From: Microbispora sp. H11081
GTDB lineage: Bacteria > Actinomycetota > Actinomycetes > Streptosporangiales > Streptosporangiaceae
DNA: 64,000 nt
Assembly (NCBI RefSeq): GCF_012999535.1
Contig: NZ_JABBWV010000019.1
Span: 59,509-123,508, forward strand
Direction of reading: 5' to 3'
Shown: positions 35,974-45,393 of the stretch, in pieces
Layout: each line of letters opens with the position of its first letter
Position numbering within the stretch: the first letter of the stretch is position 1
The notes under the pieces: model-generated
Databases searched by the model: none
What the model saw: only the letters and a program-made list of their open reading frames with translations
What the model was told of the DNA's origin: nothing
Program-made: the position numbers and the translations under genes

Positions 35974-37125
35974 TTGTCCACACGTACCGCCGGCCTCGTG
36001 GCCGCGCTCACGATAGCCACCTCGGCGATCGCGGCATGCGGAGCCGCCCCTACGACCGCCGGCGGCGGCTCGGGGACGGGCGATTCCAAGGCCGCCTCCG
36101 CGACCTCCGCGCAGGAATTCGGCGGGATGGACGCGCTGGTCGAGGCCGCCAAGAAGGAAGGCCAGCTCAACGTCATCGCCCTCCCCCCGGACTGGGCGAA
36201 CTACGGCGAGGTCATCCAGGCGTTCACCGCCAAGTACGGCATCAAGATCAACAGTGACAACCCGGACGGCTCCAGCCAGGACGAGATCAACGCGGTCAAG
36301 ACCCTCAAGGGCCAGGACCGCGCCCCCGACGTGCTCGACCTCGGCAGCGCCTTCGCGCTCAGCGGCGCCCAGGAGGGCCTGTTCGCGCCCTACAAGGTGC
36401 AGAGCTGGGACAAGATCCCCGACGCGCAGAAGGACGCCGGCGGCGCCTGGTACTTCGACTACGGCGGCTACATCTCCATCGGCTGCGACGCCAAGCGGGT
36501 GAAGACCTGCCCGCAGACGTTCGCCGACCTGCTCAAGCCGGAATACAAGGGCATGGTCGCGCTGAACGGCGACCCGACCAAGGCGGGCGCCGCCTTCGCC
36601 GGCGTGTACGCCGCCTCGCTCGCCAACCAGGGCTCGTTCGACGACATCCAGCCCGGCATCGACTTCTTCAAGAAGCTCAAGCAGAACGGCAACTTCAACC
36701 CGGTGGAGGCCACCCCGGCCACGGTCGAGAAGGGCGAGACCCCGATCACCCTCGACTGGGACTACCTGCAGGCCAGCTATGCCAAGCAGTTCTCCTCCAA
36801 GGGCGTGGACTGGCAGATCTCGATCCCCTCGGACGGCCAGTACGCCAACTTCTACGCCCAGGCGATCAACAAGTGGGCGCCGCACCCCGCCGCCGCCCGC
36901 CTGTGGCAGGAGTTCCTCTACAGCTCCGAGGGCCAGAACCTCTGGCTGAAGGGCTACGCCCGCCCGGTCCTGCTGCCCTCCATGCAGGAGGACGGCAGCG
37001 CGGACGCCGCCATGGTCGCCCAGCTCCCCAAGGTCGAGGGCACCCCGTCCTTCCCCACTCCGGACCAGGTCAACAAGGCCAAGGAGGTCCTGGCGAGCGG
37101 GTGGGGCGCGGCGGTCTCGGGCTGA
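35974..37125 (+). CDS. ABC transporter substrate-binding lipoprotein (family 1)
   Basis: 383 residues. The start is TTG at 35974, chosen because GGGAGGGA lies three bases upstream and the signal peptide begins there. STRTAGLVAALTIATSAIAA then C gives a good lipobox (AIAAC, Cys ~22). The mature protein has the periplasmic-binding fold of the spermidine/iron/2-aminoethylphosphonate group: EAAKKEGQLNVIALPPDWAN, PDVLDLGSAFALSGAQEGLF, TPITLDWDYLQA-like (ETPITLDWDYLQASYAK). First gene of an importer unit with two permeases, an ATPase and a HAD phosphatase. Confidence 0.9.
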   Translation: MSTRTAGLVAALTIATSAIAACGAAPTTAGGGSGTGDSKAASATSAQEFGGMDALVEAAKKEGQLNVIALPPDWANYGEVIQAFTAKYGIKINSDNPDGSSQDEINAVKTLKGQDRAPDVLDLGSAFALSGAQEGLFAPYKVQSWDKIPDAQKDAGGAWYFDYGGYISIGCDAKRVKTCPQTFADLLKPEYKGMVALNGDPTKAGAAFAGVYAASLANQGSFDDIQPGIDFFKKLKQNGNFNPVEATPATVEKGETPITLDWDYLQASYAKQFSSKGVDWQISIPSDGQYANFYAQAINKWAPHPAAARLWQEFLYSSEGQNLWLKGYARPVLLPSMQEDGSADAAMVAQLPKVEGTPSFPTPDQVNKAKEVLASGWGAAVSG

Positions 37126-37129
37126 GACC

Positions 37130-37966
37130 GTGCGCGACAGCCGTACACGATCGAAGAGCCGGTGGGCGGCGGCGCCGCTGCTGGTCTTCGTCGCCGTCGT
37201 CTTCGGCGTGCCGTTGCTCGTCCTCCTCGGTGGCACGTTCACCAAGGAGGGCACGTTCAGCACCGCCAACCTCACCGAGTCGCTCCAGGGCGCGTATCTG
37301 ACCGCGCTGATCGGGAGCGTCAAGCTCTCGGCGCTCGTGGCGGTGCTGGGCGCGGTGCTCGGCACCTTCCTGGCCCAGGCCGTGGTGACCTCCAGGTTCC
37401 GGGCGCTGCGCGAGGGGGTGCTGACCGCCTCGGGCGTGCTGGCCAACTTCGGCGGCGTGCCGCTGGCCTTCGCCTGGATCGCCACGCTCGGCAACGCGGG
37501 CGTCGTCACCACCACGCTCGGCCTCGGCGGACACGGGTGGAGCCTGTACAACTTCTGGGGTCTCACCCTGGTCTACCTGTACTTCTCCATCCCCCTCCAG
37601 GTGCTCACGGTCGTGCCCGCCCTGGACGGGCTGCGCCCGCAGTGGCGTGAGGCCGCGCAGAACAACGGCGCGAGCACCTGGCAGTTCTGGCGGTACGTCG
37701 GGATCCCGGTGCTGACCCCGGCGCTGCTCGGCGGGGCCGTGCTGCTGTTCGGCGGCGCGTTCTCGGCCTACGCCACGGCGCAGGCCATGGTCGGGTCCAC
37801 CGTGCCGCTGGTCACGCTGAAGATCGCCGACGCGCTCACCGGCAACGTCCTGATCGGCCACGAGAACGTCGCGCTGGCCCTCAGCCTCGACATGATCGTG
37901 GTCGCGGGCCTGGTCATGGCCGTCTATCTCCCGCTGCAGCGAAGGAGCGCCCGATGGCTTCGCTGA
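37130..37966 (+). CDS. ABC transporter permease (first)
   Basis: 278 residues, GTG start five bases after the binding-protein stop. Six predicted membrane helices, the first at ~14-34 (APLLVFVAVVFGVPLLVLLG). The cytoplasmic EAA-like loop is WREAAQNNGASTWQFWRYVG-I, which contacts the ATPase. PotB/FbpB-type inner-membrane subunit. Its end overlaps the second permease start by 13 bases. Confidence 0.9.
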   Translation: MRDSRTRSKSRWAAAPLLVFVAVVFGVPLLVLLGGTFTKEGTFSTANLTESLQGAYLTALIGSVKLSALVAVLGAVLGTFLAQAVVTSRFRALREGVLTASGVLANFGGVPLAFAWIATLGNAGVVTTTLGLGGHGWSLYNFWGLTLVYLYFSIPLQVLTVVPALDGLRPQWREAAQNNGASTWQFWRYVGIPVLTPALLGGAVLLFGGAFSAYATAQAMVGSTVPLVTLKIADALTGNVLIGHENVALALSLDMIVVAGLVMAVYLPLQRRSARWLR

Positions 37967-38841
37967 CCCCCCAGGTGACTCCGGGGACGGTGCCCGGCGC
38001 CGCCCCGGCCCCCGTCTCCGCCCGGCCCGGCCGCCCCCGGCGTCCCCGGGTGTGGCGCGGGGTGGTCCTCCTGCTCGCCGGCGTCTACTTCCTCGTCCCG
38101 CTGATCGCGTCGTTCGTCTTCACGGTGAAGGCGCCGGGCCAGGGCTTCTCGCTCGACGCGTACGGCCGGATCTTCTCGACCGAGGGCTTCGGCGGCAGCC
38201 TCCTGCTGTCGCTCGGGCTCGGGCTCGCCACGATCGTGGTCGTGCTGCTGCTGACCCTGCCCGCCGCGGTGGCCGTACGGCTCGGCGCGCCGCGACTGCG
38301 GCCGGTGCTGGAGGTGGTCTGCACGCTGCCGCTGGTCGTGCCCCCGATCACGTTCGTGGCCGGGATCAGCACGGTGCTGCGGTGGGGGCCCGACTACCTG
38401 GCGAGCACGCCCTTCTACCAGACGATCATCGCGCTGCAGAATCCCGGCTTCCCGGTGGTGCTCGTGCTCGCCTATGTCGTGCTCGCGCTGCCGTTCGCCT
38501 ACCGCTCGCTCGACGCGGGCCTGGGCGCGATCGACGTGCGCACGCTGTCGGAGGCGGCCAGGAACCTCGGGGCGTCGTGGCCCCATGTGCTGCTGCGGGT
38601 GATCATCCCCAACATGCGGTCGGCGATGGCGAGCGCGTCGTTCCTCACGCTGGCGCTGGTGCTCGGGGAGTTCACCATCGCCCGGCTGCTCAGCTTCCAG
38701 ACCTTCCCCAACTGGATCTACCGGATCTCCGGCTCTCAGGCGCAGGTGTCGGTGGCCGTCTCGGTGTTCAGCCTGCTGATCACCTGGCTGCTGCTGCTCG
38801 CCCTGTCGTCCGCCGGCGCGAGGCAAAGGAGTGGATCATGA
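37954..38841 (+). CDS. ABC transporter permease (second)
   Basis: 295 residues. A Pro/Ala-rich cytoplasmic N terminus (~1-30) precedes six membrane helices. The EAA loop is LSEAARNLGASWPHVLLRVI. PotC-like partner of the first permease. Its stop overlaps the ATPase start (ATGA). Confidence 0.9.
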   Translation: MASLTPQVTPGTVPGAAPAPVSARPGRPRRPRVWRGVVLLLAGVYFLVPLIASFVFTVKAPGQGFSLDAYGRIFSTEGFGGSLLLSLGLGLATIVVVLLLTLPAAVAVRLGAPRLRPVLEVVCTLPLVVPPITFVAGISTVLRWGPDYLASTPFYQTIIALQNPGFPVVLVLAYVVLALPFAYRSLDAGLGAIDVRTLSEAARNLGASWPHVLLRVIIPNMRSAMASASFLTLALVLGEFTIARLLSFQTFPNWIYRISGSQAQVSVAVSVFSLLITWLLLLALSSAGARQRSGS

Positions 38842-39932
38842 ACGGCGCCCGGGTCGAGTTCCGCGGCCTGCGGCGGCGGTTCGGCAGCACGGTCGCGCTG
38901 GACGGGCTCGACCTGACGGTGGAGCCGGGCGAGCTGATCGCGCTGCTCGGCCCGTCGGGATGCGGCAAGACCACCGCGCTGCGCTGCCTGGCCGGCTTCG
39001 AGCAGCCCGACGAGGGCGAGGTCCTGGTGGACGGCGCCGACATCACGCGCGTGCCGGCCAACCGGCGCGACGCCGGCATGGTCTTCCAGTCCTACAGCCT
39101 CTTCCCCAACCTCAACGCGCGGGACAACGTGGCCTTCGGCATGCGGGTGCGCAAGGTGCCCGCCGCCAGGCGGCACGCCCGCGCGCGGGAACTGCTCGAA
39201 CTGGTCGGCCTGCCCTCGGTCGGCGACCGCTACCCCCACCAGTTGTCCGGCGGCCAGCAGCAGCGTGTGGCGCTGGCCCGCGCGCTCGCCCTGGAGCCCA
39301 GGGTGCTGCTGCTCGACGAGCCGCTGTCGGCGCTCGACGCCAAGGTGCGGGTCTCGCTGCGCGAGGAGATCCGCCGCCTTCAGCTCTCCCTCGGCATCAC
39401 GACGATCTTCGTGACGCACGACCAGGAGGAGGCGCTGTCGATGGCCGACCGGGTCGCCGTGCTGCGGGAGGGCCGCCTGGAGCAGGTCGCCGACCCCGCC
39501 ACGTTGTACGACCGGCCCGCCACCCCGTTCGTCGCCGAGTTCGTCGGGGCGATGAACCACCTGCCCGGCCTGGTGTCGGGCGACCGGGTCACGGTGTTCG
39601 GCCAGACGCTGCCTGTGGAGGGTCCGGTCCCGGACGCCGCGCCGGTGGACGTGCTCGTACGGCCGGAGGCCGTGCTGGTCACCCCCGACGGCGAGGGCGG
39701 CGGGATCGTCATGGTCTCGTCGTTCCGCGGCTCCACCGCCCGCCTGCGGGTCCGCCTGGGCGACGGCACCGAGGTGCTCGCCGACGTCCCCGGGCACGAC
39801 TCCGTGCGCTTCGCGCCGGGCACCGCCGTACGCGTCGGGCTGGTCGAGCGGCCCGTGCTCGTGTCGGCCCGCACCGAGGCCCATACCGAGGCCGGGGCCG
39901 CCGCGGCGGTCCCCGAGCCCGATGTCGTCTAG
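38838..39932 (+). CDS. ABC transporter ATP-binding protein (PotA-like, TOBE domain)
   Basis: 364 residues from ATG 38838. Walker A GPSGCGKTT (about 36-44), Q-loop MVFQSYSLFPNLNARDNV, signature LSGGQQQRVALARAL, Walker B VLLLDEPLSALDAK, H-loop VTHDQEEAL, and a C-terminal TOBE domain (VDVLVRPEAVLV, VSSFRGSTARLRVRLGDG). It powers the importer. The upstream in-frame extension runs over the permease gene and is discarded. The stop overlaps the HAD gene start by 11 bases. Confidence 0.93.
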   Translation: MNGARVEFRGLRRRFGSTVALDGLDLTVEPGELIALLGPSGCGKTTALRCLAGFEQPDEGEVLVDGADITRVPANRRDAGMVFQSYSLFPNLNARDNVAFGMRVRKVPAARRHARARELLELVGLPSVGDRYPHQLSGGQQQRVALARALALEPRVLLLDEPLSALDAKVRVSLREEIRRLQLSLGITTIFVTHDQEEALSMADRVAVLREGRLEQVADPATLYDRPATPFVAEFVGAMNHLPGLVSGDRVTVFGQTLPVEGPVPDAAPVDVLVRPEAVLVTPDGEGGGIVMVSSFRGSTARLRVRLGDGTEVLADVPGHDSVRFAPGTAVRVGLVERPVLVSARTEAHTEAGAAAAVPEPDVV

Positions 39933-40587
39933 GGAGCGCCCGGCGGCGGTCCTGTTCGACATGGACGGCACGCTGGTGGACACCGAGGGCCTGTGGTGGG
40001 ACGCCTGCGTGGAGGTCGCGTACGGCCTCGGCTCCCCTCTCGGGGAGGCCGACCGGGAGGCGCTGTTCGGCCTGTCGGTCGAGGACGCCGCCCTGCACAT
40101 CGCCGGAGGTCCGGGGGCGGGGGCCGTGGAGTCCCTGCTGACGGACGCGTTCACCCGCCGGCTGAAGAACGGGGTGACCACGCTCCCCGGCGCGGTCGCG
40201 CTGCTTGAGGCCCTGCGCGCGGCCGGGGTCCCGGCCGCGCTGGTCAGCGCGTCCCCCCGGCCTGTCGTGGACCTGGTGCTGGAGACGGTCGGCGGGCACC
40301 GCTTCCGGCTGTCGGTGGCCGCCGGGGACAGCGCCAGGAACAAGCCGGCACCCGATCCCTACCTGGCCGCCGCCGCGCTGCTCGGCGTCGACCCGGCCGC
40401 GTGCGTGGCGATCGAGGACAGCCCGACGGGCGTCGCCTCCGCGCGCGCCGCGGGGTGCGCCGTCATCGCGGTCGGCCTGTCCGCCGGGATGAGCGGCGTC
40501 ACGACCGTACCGACATTGGAGAGCGTCGACCTGCCGCTGCTGCGCCGGTTGGGCTCCCCTCCCGAGGCCGTCACTCCAGGGACATAA
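39922..40587 (+). CDS. HAD-superfamily phosphatase, beta-phosphoglucomutase-like
   Basis: 221 residues. Motif I is LFDMDGTLVDTEG with both aspartates (nucleophile and acid/base), a helical cap follows, motif II is ALVSASPRP, the Lys is in ARNKPAPDPYLAAA, and motif IV is AIEDSPTGVASARAAG. This is a phosphatase or phosphomutase of subclass I, not a phosphonatase, because motif I lacks the DxAGT pattern and no cap lysine motif is visible. Being translationally coupled to the importer, it likely dephosphorylates the imported compound or an early product. Confidence 0.87.
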   Translation: MSSRERPAAVLFDMDGTLVDTEGLWWDACVEVAYGLGSPLGEADREALFGLSVEDAALHIAGGPGAGAVESLLTDAFTRRLKNGVTTLPGAVALLEALRAAGVPAALVSASPRPVVDLVLETVGGHRFRLSVAAGDSARNKPAPDPYLAAAALLGVDPAACVAIEDSPTGVASARAAGCAVIAVGLSAGMSGVTTVPTLESVDLPLLRRLGSPPEAVTPGT

Positions 40588-40867
40588 GTCCCTTTTGTTC
40601 CTCTTCGCGGGTATCTTCGCACTGTGCAGCGCGTTTGCGATGACCCCGGAAAGGTCCTCACCGCCTGCCTGTGCCGCGACACGCACGACCCGGCGGCCGG
40701 CAGACGGAGCGAGCCGGCCCTGGGCGCGCCGTAGACGCGCCGCGCGCCCGGCTCCGGCGTGCCGGCACTCGTGCACCTCACGGGTGGCCACGCGCCGGCG
40801 TACCGTCCGACAGTCACCGCGCCGGCGCGCGACCCGCGCCGACGCCCCAGTGTGTGGGAGGACCATC

Positions 40868-41914
40868 ATGAGTGAGCACCCCGGCACCGACGTGCCCGCC
40901 GTCATGCCCGCCGTCGCCTACCGGCGCAGCCTGCCCGTGGACGATCCGGAGAGCCTCGTGGACGTCGAACTGCCGGTGCCCCAGCCCGGCCCGCGCGACC
41001 TGCTGGTCCGGGTGGAGGCCGTCGCCGTGAACCCGGTGGACTACAAGGTCCGGCGCAACACCGACCCGGGCGGCGAGACCAAGGTGCTCGGGTGGGACGC
41101 GGCCGGCACCGTCGTCGCGGTGGGCGACGAGGTGGAGCTGTTCGAGGTCGGCGACGAGGTCTACTACGCCGGCGCGCTCGACCGGCCCGGCGCGAACTCC
41201 CGCTACCACGTCGTCGACGAGCGCATCACCGGCCACAAGCCCGCCACGCTGTCGTTCACCGAGGCCGCCGCCCTGCCGCTGACCTCCCTCACGGCCTGGG
41301 AGGGCCTGTTCGAGCGCCTGGGCCTGCGCGGCGACGCGCTCGGCCAGACCGGCACGCTGCTGGTCACCGCGGGCGCGGGCGGTGTCGGCGCCGTCGCGAT
41401 CCAGTTCGCCCGCGCCCTGACCGGGCTGACCGTGATCGGCACGGCCTCCCGGCCCGAGACCGTGGAGTTCGCCCGCCGCATGGGCGCCCACCACGTGGTG
41501 GACCACCACGGCCCGCTGGCCAAGCAGCTCACCGAGGTCGCGCCGGACGGAGTGGACTACGTCTTCAGCACCATCGGCACCGACCGCAACCTCCCGGCCT
41601 TCGCCGAGGTGGTCACCCCCTTCGGCGCGATCGTCGCCATCGACGACCACGACGCCCTCGACATCGGCGTGCTCAAGCCGAAGAGCATCGCGTTCCACTG
41701 GGAGCTCATGTTCACCCACTCGCTGTTCCAGACCAGGAACCAGGTGAACCAGCACCTCATCCTGGAGCGGGTCGCGCGGCTCGTCGACGCCGGGGTAGTC
41801 ACGACCACCGCCAACCTGGACCTCGGCCCGGTCAACGCCGCCAACCTGCGCGAGGCCCACGGCATCCTCGAGTCTGGCGCCGCCATCGGCAAGATCACTC
41901 TCACCGGTTTCTGA
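40868..41914 (+). CDS. Zinc-type alcohol dehydrogenase family oxidoreductase (MDR)
   Basis: 348 residues from ATG 40868, which has GGGAGG six bases upstream; the frame before it is not family-like. N-terminal GroES-like domain (AVNPVDYKVRRNTDPGG, LGWDAAGTVVAVGDEVELF) and Rossmann domain with LLVTAGAGGVGAVAIQFARA. The zinc-binding residues of true ADHs are missing, as in the quinone-oxidoreductase branch. NADPH-dependent reductase of unknown substrate. It precedes a second MDR gene by 87 bases. Confidence 0.88.
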   Translation: MSEHPGTDVPAVMPAVAYRRSLPVDDPESLVDVELPVPQPGPRDLLVRVEAVAVNPVDYKVRRNTDPGGETKVLGWDAAGTVVAVGDEVELFEVGDEVYYAGALDRPGANSRYHVVDERITGHKPATLSFTEAAALPLTSLTAWEGLFERLGLRGDALGQTGTLLVTAGAGGVGAVAIQFARALTGLTVIGTASRPETVEFARRMGAHHVVDHHGPLAKQLTEVAPDGVDYVFSTIGTDRNLPAFAEVVTPFGAIVAIDDHDALDIGVLKPKSIAFHWELMFTHSLFQTRNQVNQHLILERVARLVDAGVVTTTANLDLGPVNAANLREAHGILESGAAIGKITLTGF

Positions 41915-42001
41915 GGCCCGCCGCGCCGGGCCGGGGAACAACGAGCACGGCCCGGCCGGTTGGGGACCACAGGAACCGAGCCGAAGACAACAGGAGCCCG
42001 C

Positions 42002-42964
42002 ATGCATGCCATCGTCGTCCCCGCGTACGGTGATTCCTCGGTGCTGGAGTACGCCGAGCGGCCCGATCCCGAGCCCGGCCCCGGTGAGGTGCTGGTCGAC
42101 GTGGCGGCGACGGGCGTCAACTTCATCGACGTCTACCACCGCGAGGGCCGCTATCCGCTGCCGCTGCCGCTGATCCCCGGCTCGGAGGCGGCCGGGACCG
42201 TCACGGCCGTCGGGCCGGGGGTGACCGACATCGTGCCAGGCGACCGCGTCGCCTCCGCGAGCGTGACCGGCGCGTACGCGACCAAGGCCGTGATCCCGGC
42301 GGACAAGGCGATCCGGCTGCCCGACGGGCTGTCGCCCGACCTGGCGGCCGCGGTGATGCTCCAGGGGCTGACCGCGCACTACCTGACCCATTCCACGTAC
42401 GCGGTCCGGTCGGGCGACGACGTGCTCGTGCACGCGGCGGCCGGCGGCATGGGCCTGCTGCTCGTCCAGATGGCCAAGCTGCGCGGCGCCCGCGTGATCG
42501 GCACGGTCTCCAGCCCCGAGAAGGAGAAGCTCGCCCGGCAGGCCGGGGCCGACGAGGTCGTCGGCTACGAGGGCTTCCCCGAGGCGGTCAGGGACATCAC
42601 CGAGGGCGCCGGAGTGCACGTCGTCTACGACGGGGTCGGCGCGGCCACGTTCGACGGGTCGCTCGCGTCGCTGCGGCCCCGCGGCATGATGGCGTTGTAC
42701 GGCGCGGCCAGCGGTGCCGTCCCGCCGTTCGACCCGCAGCGGCTCAACGCGGGCGGGTCGCTGTTCCTGACCCGCCCGACGCTCGGCCACTACACGGCCA
42801 CCCGCGAGGAACTGCTGTCGCGGACGGACGACGTGCTCGGCTGGGTCGCCTCCGGCGCGGTGAAGGTGCGGGTGTCCGAGCGCTACCCGCTGGCCGAGGC
42901 GGGCCGGGCGCACGACGACCTCGAAGGCCGCCGGACGACCGGCAAGCTGCTGCTCATCCCCTGA
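42002..42964 (+). CDS. NADPH:quinone reductase-like MDR protein
   Basis: 320 residues from ATG 42002, with AGGAG five bases upstream. GVNFIDVYHREGRYPLPLPL, IPGSEAAGTVTAVGPGV and the nucleotide-binding VLVHAAAGGMGLLLVQMAK mark QOR (zeta-crystallin type). It would reduce quinones with NADPH. Probably co-transcribed with the MDR gene before it; the two are distant paralogues. Converges on and overlaps the glycosyltransferase gene by 11 bases. Confidence 0.92.
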   Translation: MHAIVVPAYGDSSVLEYAERPDPEPGPGEVLVDVAATGVNFIDVYHREGRYPLPLPLIPGSEAAGTVTAVGPGVTDIVPGDRVASASVTGAYATKAVIPADKAIRLPDGLSPDLAAAVMLQGLTAHYLTHSTYAVRSGDDVLVHAAAGGMGLLLVQMAKLRGARVIGTVSSPEKEKLARQAGADEVVGYEGFPEAVRDITEGAGVHVVYDGVGAATFDGSLASLRPRGMMALYGAASGAVPPFDPQRLNAGGSLFLTRPTLGHYTATREELLSRTDDVLGWVASGAVKVRVSERYPLAEAGRAHDDLEGRRTTGKLLLIP

Positions 42965-44183
42965 CCTCCCACGCGGCGGCCAGGTCCGCCAGACGTCGCG
43001 CCGCGACCGCGGCGCCGTCCGTTCGCACCTCGCCCGCGACCACCCCGGCTCGGGCCGCCACACCGGGGGCGAGGGCCTGGCCGAGAGCCGTGGTCAGCGA
43101 ATCGGCGGTCGGCGCCGCGGGCCCATGCGCGACCCCGATCCCGAGATCGCCGACCCGGCGCGCCCAGTAGTGCTGGTCGTACTGCTGCGGCAGCACGACC
43201 TGGGGCGTCCCGGCCAGCGCGGCGGTGGTCGTGGTGCCCGCGCCGCCGTGATGGACGACGGCGGCGACCCTCGGGAAGAGGACCTGCTGGTCGACCTCGC
43301 CGACCGACAGGTGATCGGGCCCGTCGTCCGCCTGAGTAAGGCCGGCCCAGCCGCGGAGCACGATCACGCGGCGGCCCAGCGCGCGGGCCGCCTCGACCGT
43401 CGCCCGCGCGACGTCCCGGGGAGCGCGGACGCTGCCGAAGCCGACGCAGACGGGCGGCTCACCGTCGTCGAGGAACCTCTCCAGGTCCGGTGGCAGCGGG
43501 CGCCGGTCCGGCAGGATCCAGGCGCCCGTCTGCACGACGTCGACGTCCGTGGGCCCGGGCCAGGGCCCGAGCGTCGGGTCGGCCGCGAGCCAGGGCCGGT
43601 CGGTGAACATGTGACCTCGCGTGTCCGTCACCGCGGCCAGGCCGGCCGAGGCCCGGTGGGCGTTGAGCGCGGCGCCGACGGCGCCGTTCCAGCGCCGCGC
43701 GTCCTCGGCCCAGAGCGCGCGGTTGCCGGCCGTCGCGTCCGCCGGCGCCTGGCCCCAGACGGGCACAGGCGCGTGGTGCGGCGACGGCAGCGTGACCGGG
43801 CAGTAGCTCACGTAGACGTAGCCGATGCCCATCCGCTCCGCCACCGAACGGGCGGCGATCGACAGCGCCCCGCCTCCCACGATGAGGTCGCAGCCCTCGG
43901 CCGCCGCGGGGATCGTGGCGAACTGGACGGCGACCATGCCTTCGAGCATCCGCCGGCGTTGCTCGGGCGTGGGCGGTGCCTGCGCCCCCGCGGCGGCCGA
44001 CGCGGTCGGGCGGAGTTCGGGCCCGATGGGCACCACGGGGAATCCGAGGCTCTCGGCCCAGTCGCGGAAGTCGGGAGGCACGCACAGGCGGGCCTCCTGA
44101 CCGATCTCCCGCAACGCCATGGCCAGCGCCATCATCGGCTGGACTTCCCCCCGCGTTCCGATCGTGGACAACAGCACGCGCAT
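42954..44183 (-). CDS. GT1-family glycosyltransferase (UGT-like)
   Basis: 409 residues. GT-B fold: MRVLLSTIGTRGEVQPMMAL at the N terminus and the donor-binding segment (FPRVAAVVHHGGAGTTTTAA, LAGTPQVVLPQQYDQHYWAR) in the C-terminal half, with VGFGSVRAPRD between. Similar to natural-product glycosyltransferases (GtfA/B and macrolide types). It transfers a sugar from a nucleotide donor to a small lipophilic acceptor; both are unknown. No biosynthetic cluster is next to it, so it may be a resistance or detoxification enzyme. Confidence 0.88.
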   Translation of the reverse strand: MRVLLSTIGTRGEVQPMMALAMALREIGQEARLCVPPDFRDWAESLGFPVVPIGPELRPTASAAAGAQAPPTPEQRRRMLEGMVAVQFATIPAAAEGCDLIVGGGALSIAARSVAERMGIGYVYVSYCPVTLPSPHHAPVPVWGQAPADATAGNRALWAEDARRWNGAVGAALNAHRASAGLAAVTDTRGHMFTDRPWLAADPTLGPWPGPTDVDVVQTGAWILPDRRPLPPDLERFLDDGEPPVCVGFGSVRAPRDVARATVEAARALGRRVIVLRGWAGLTQADDGPDHLSVGEVDQQVLFPRVAAVVHHGGAGTTTTAALAGTPQVVLPQQYDQHYWARRVGDLGIGVAHGPAAPTADSLTTALGQALAPGVAARAGVVAGEVRTDGAAVAARRLADLAAAWEVRG

Positions 44184-44340
44184 GGCACTCCCCCCGGACG
44201 TGATGGACGTGAGGCTCGGTACGGCGTCCCGTGGACCCGGCCCGGCTCACGGCCCCCGATTGTGCGGGAACACATGGGGATTGCGGCAAGTCCCCCCGTC
44301 GCCTATACGTTGAAGGTGGCGGGGTGTCCAGCGCGTCCGG

Positions 44341-45393
44341 TCAGGCCAGCGGGTGGACGGGCCACTCCAGCAGGCGGGCCCCGAGCACGGCCGTCTCCAG
44401 CGTGAAGCGCTGCGTCGGGTCGCTGGGCGAGAAGCCGGTCAACCGCCGGATCCGCTCCAGCCGGTAGGTGATCGCCCGGGTGCTGACGCCGAGCCTGCGC
44501 GCCGCCGCCGTGTGGTTGCCCTGGGAGGCGAAGACGGCCTCCAGCGTCTCCAGCAGCGGTTCGGGCCCGCCGCGCGCGCCGGTCAGCGGCCCGAGCACGG
44601 TGGAGACGAGGTCCACGATCGCGTCCCTGTCCCGTAGCAGCACCGGGAACACCAGCAGGTCGGCCGCCTTCAGCACCTGGGCCCGCAGGCCCAGCCGCTC
44701 GCCCAGGTCGATGGCGCCCGCCGCCTCCCGATAGGAGGTGACGATGCCGCCCGGACCCTGGTGGGGGCGGCCCACCCCCACCCGCCAGTCCGTGAGCGCG
44801 ACGCGTACGTGGTGGGTGAACTCGCCGCTCGCGGCGGCCAGCGCCGCCGGAGCCACGCACACCAGCAGGCCCTCGCGGACCGCGACCAGGATGTTGTGCG
44901 AGCCGAACCTCGCCACCATCGCCTGCTCGATCCGCGCGGCCAGCGGGTCGCCCGCCGCGACCGGGGCCCGCGGCCTCGCCACGGTAACGACGTACCCCCC
45001 GGCGAGCCGCAGGCCGAAGTGCTCGGCCCGTTCGGCGTCCGCCCTGCCCTGCAGCAGGTCGTCGACGAACAGGCGGCGGGCCTCCTCCTCCTGGCGGAGT
45101 GCGGCGCGCTGGGCCTCCTCGTATCCCTCGATGTAGGCGGCCATGCCCCGGCGTACGGCGCCGAAGGCCCCGCCGGCGGACAGTTCGGCGGCGTGCAGGC
45201 AGGCGTCGGCGAGCACCCGCAGCGGGATGCCGCGCTCGGCGGCGAGCGCGCCGCACTCGCGCAGGCCGTCCATGTCGGCGCGGGCGGGCATCCTGCCGGT
45301 GGCGGCCGACGCGGCCAGAACCGACAGGAACCCGCCGAGTAAGTCGGCGGGCACCCCGGTCTCCTCGCTCACGCGAGCGAGAACGCTGTCCAT
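44341..45393 (-). CDS. PucR/CdaR-family helix-turn-helix regulator
   Basis: 350 residues. The C-terminal helix-turn-helix (LLETLEAVFASQGNHTAAAR, RLGVSTRAITYRLERIRRLTG) is the PucR C-terminal type; the centre is a GGDEF-like CdaR domain (WRVGVGRPHQGPGGIVTSYR, EAAGAIDLGERLG). It starts on the stop of the ABC-2 permease gene (TGATG overlap), so it is the third gene of an ATPase-permease-regulator unit and may control it. Confidence 0.85.
   Translation of the reverse strand: MDSVLARVSEETGVPADLLGGFLSVLAASAATGRMPARADMDGLRECGALAAERGIPLRVLADACLHAAELSAGGAFGAVRRGMAAYIEGYEEAQRAALRQEEEARRLFVDDLLQGRADAERAEHFGLRLAGGYVVTVARPRAPVAAGDPLAARIEQAMVARFGSHNILVAVREGLLVCVAPAALAAASGEFTHHVRVALTDWRVGVGRPHQGPGGIVTSYREAAGAIDLGERLGLRAQVLKAADLLVFPVLLRDRDAIVDLVSTVLGPLTGARGGPEPLLETLEAVFASQGNHTAAARRLGVSTRAITYRLERIRRLTGFSPSDPTQRFTLETAVLGARLLEWPVHPLA

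Noticed and set aside
39922..40587. Phosphonoacetaldehyde hydrolase (PhnX)
   Set aside because: Motif I is DMDGTLVD, typical for phosphatases, not the DxAGT form of phosphonatases.
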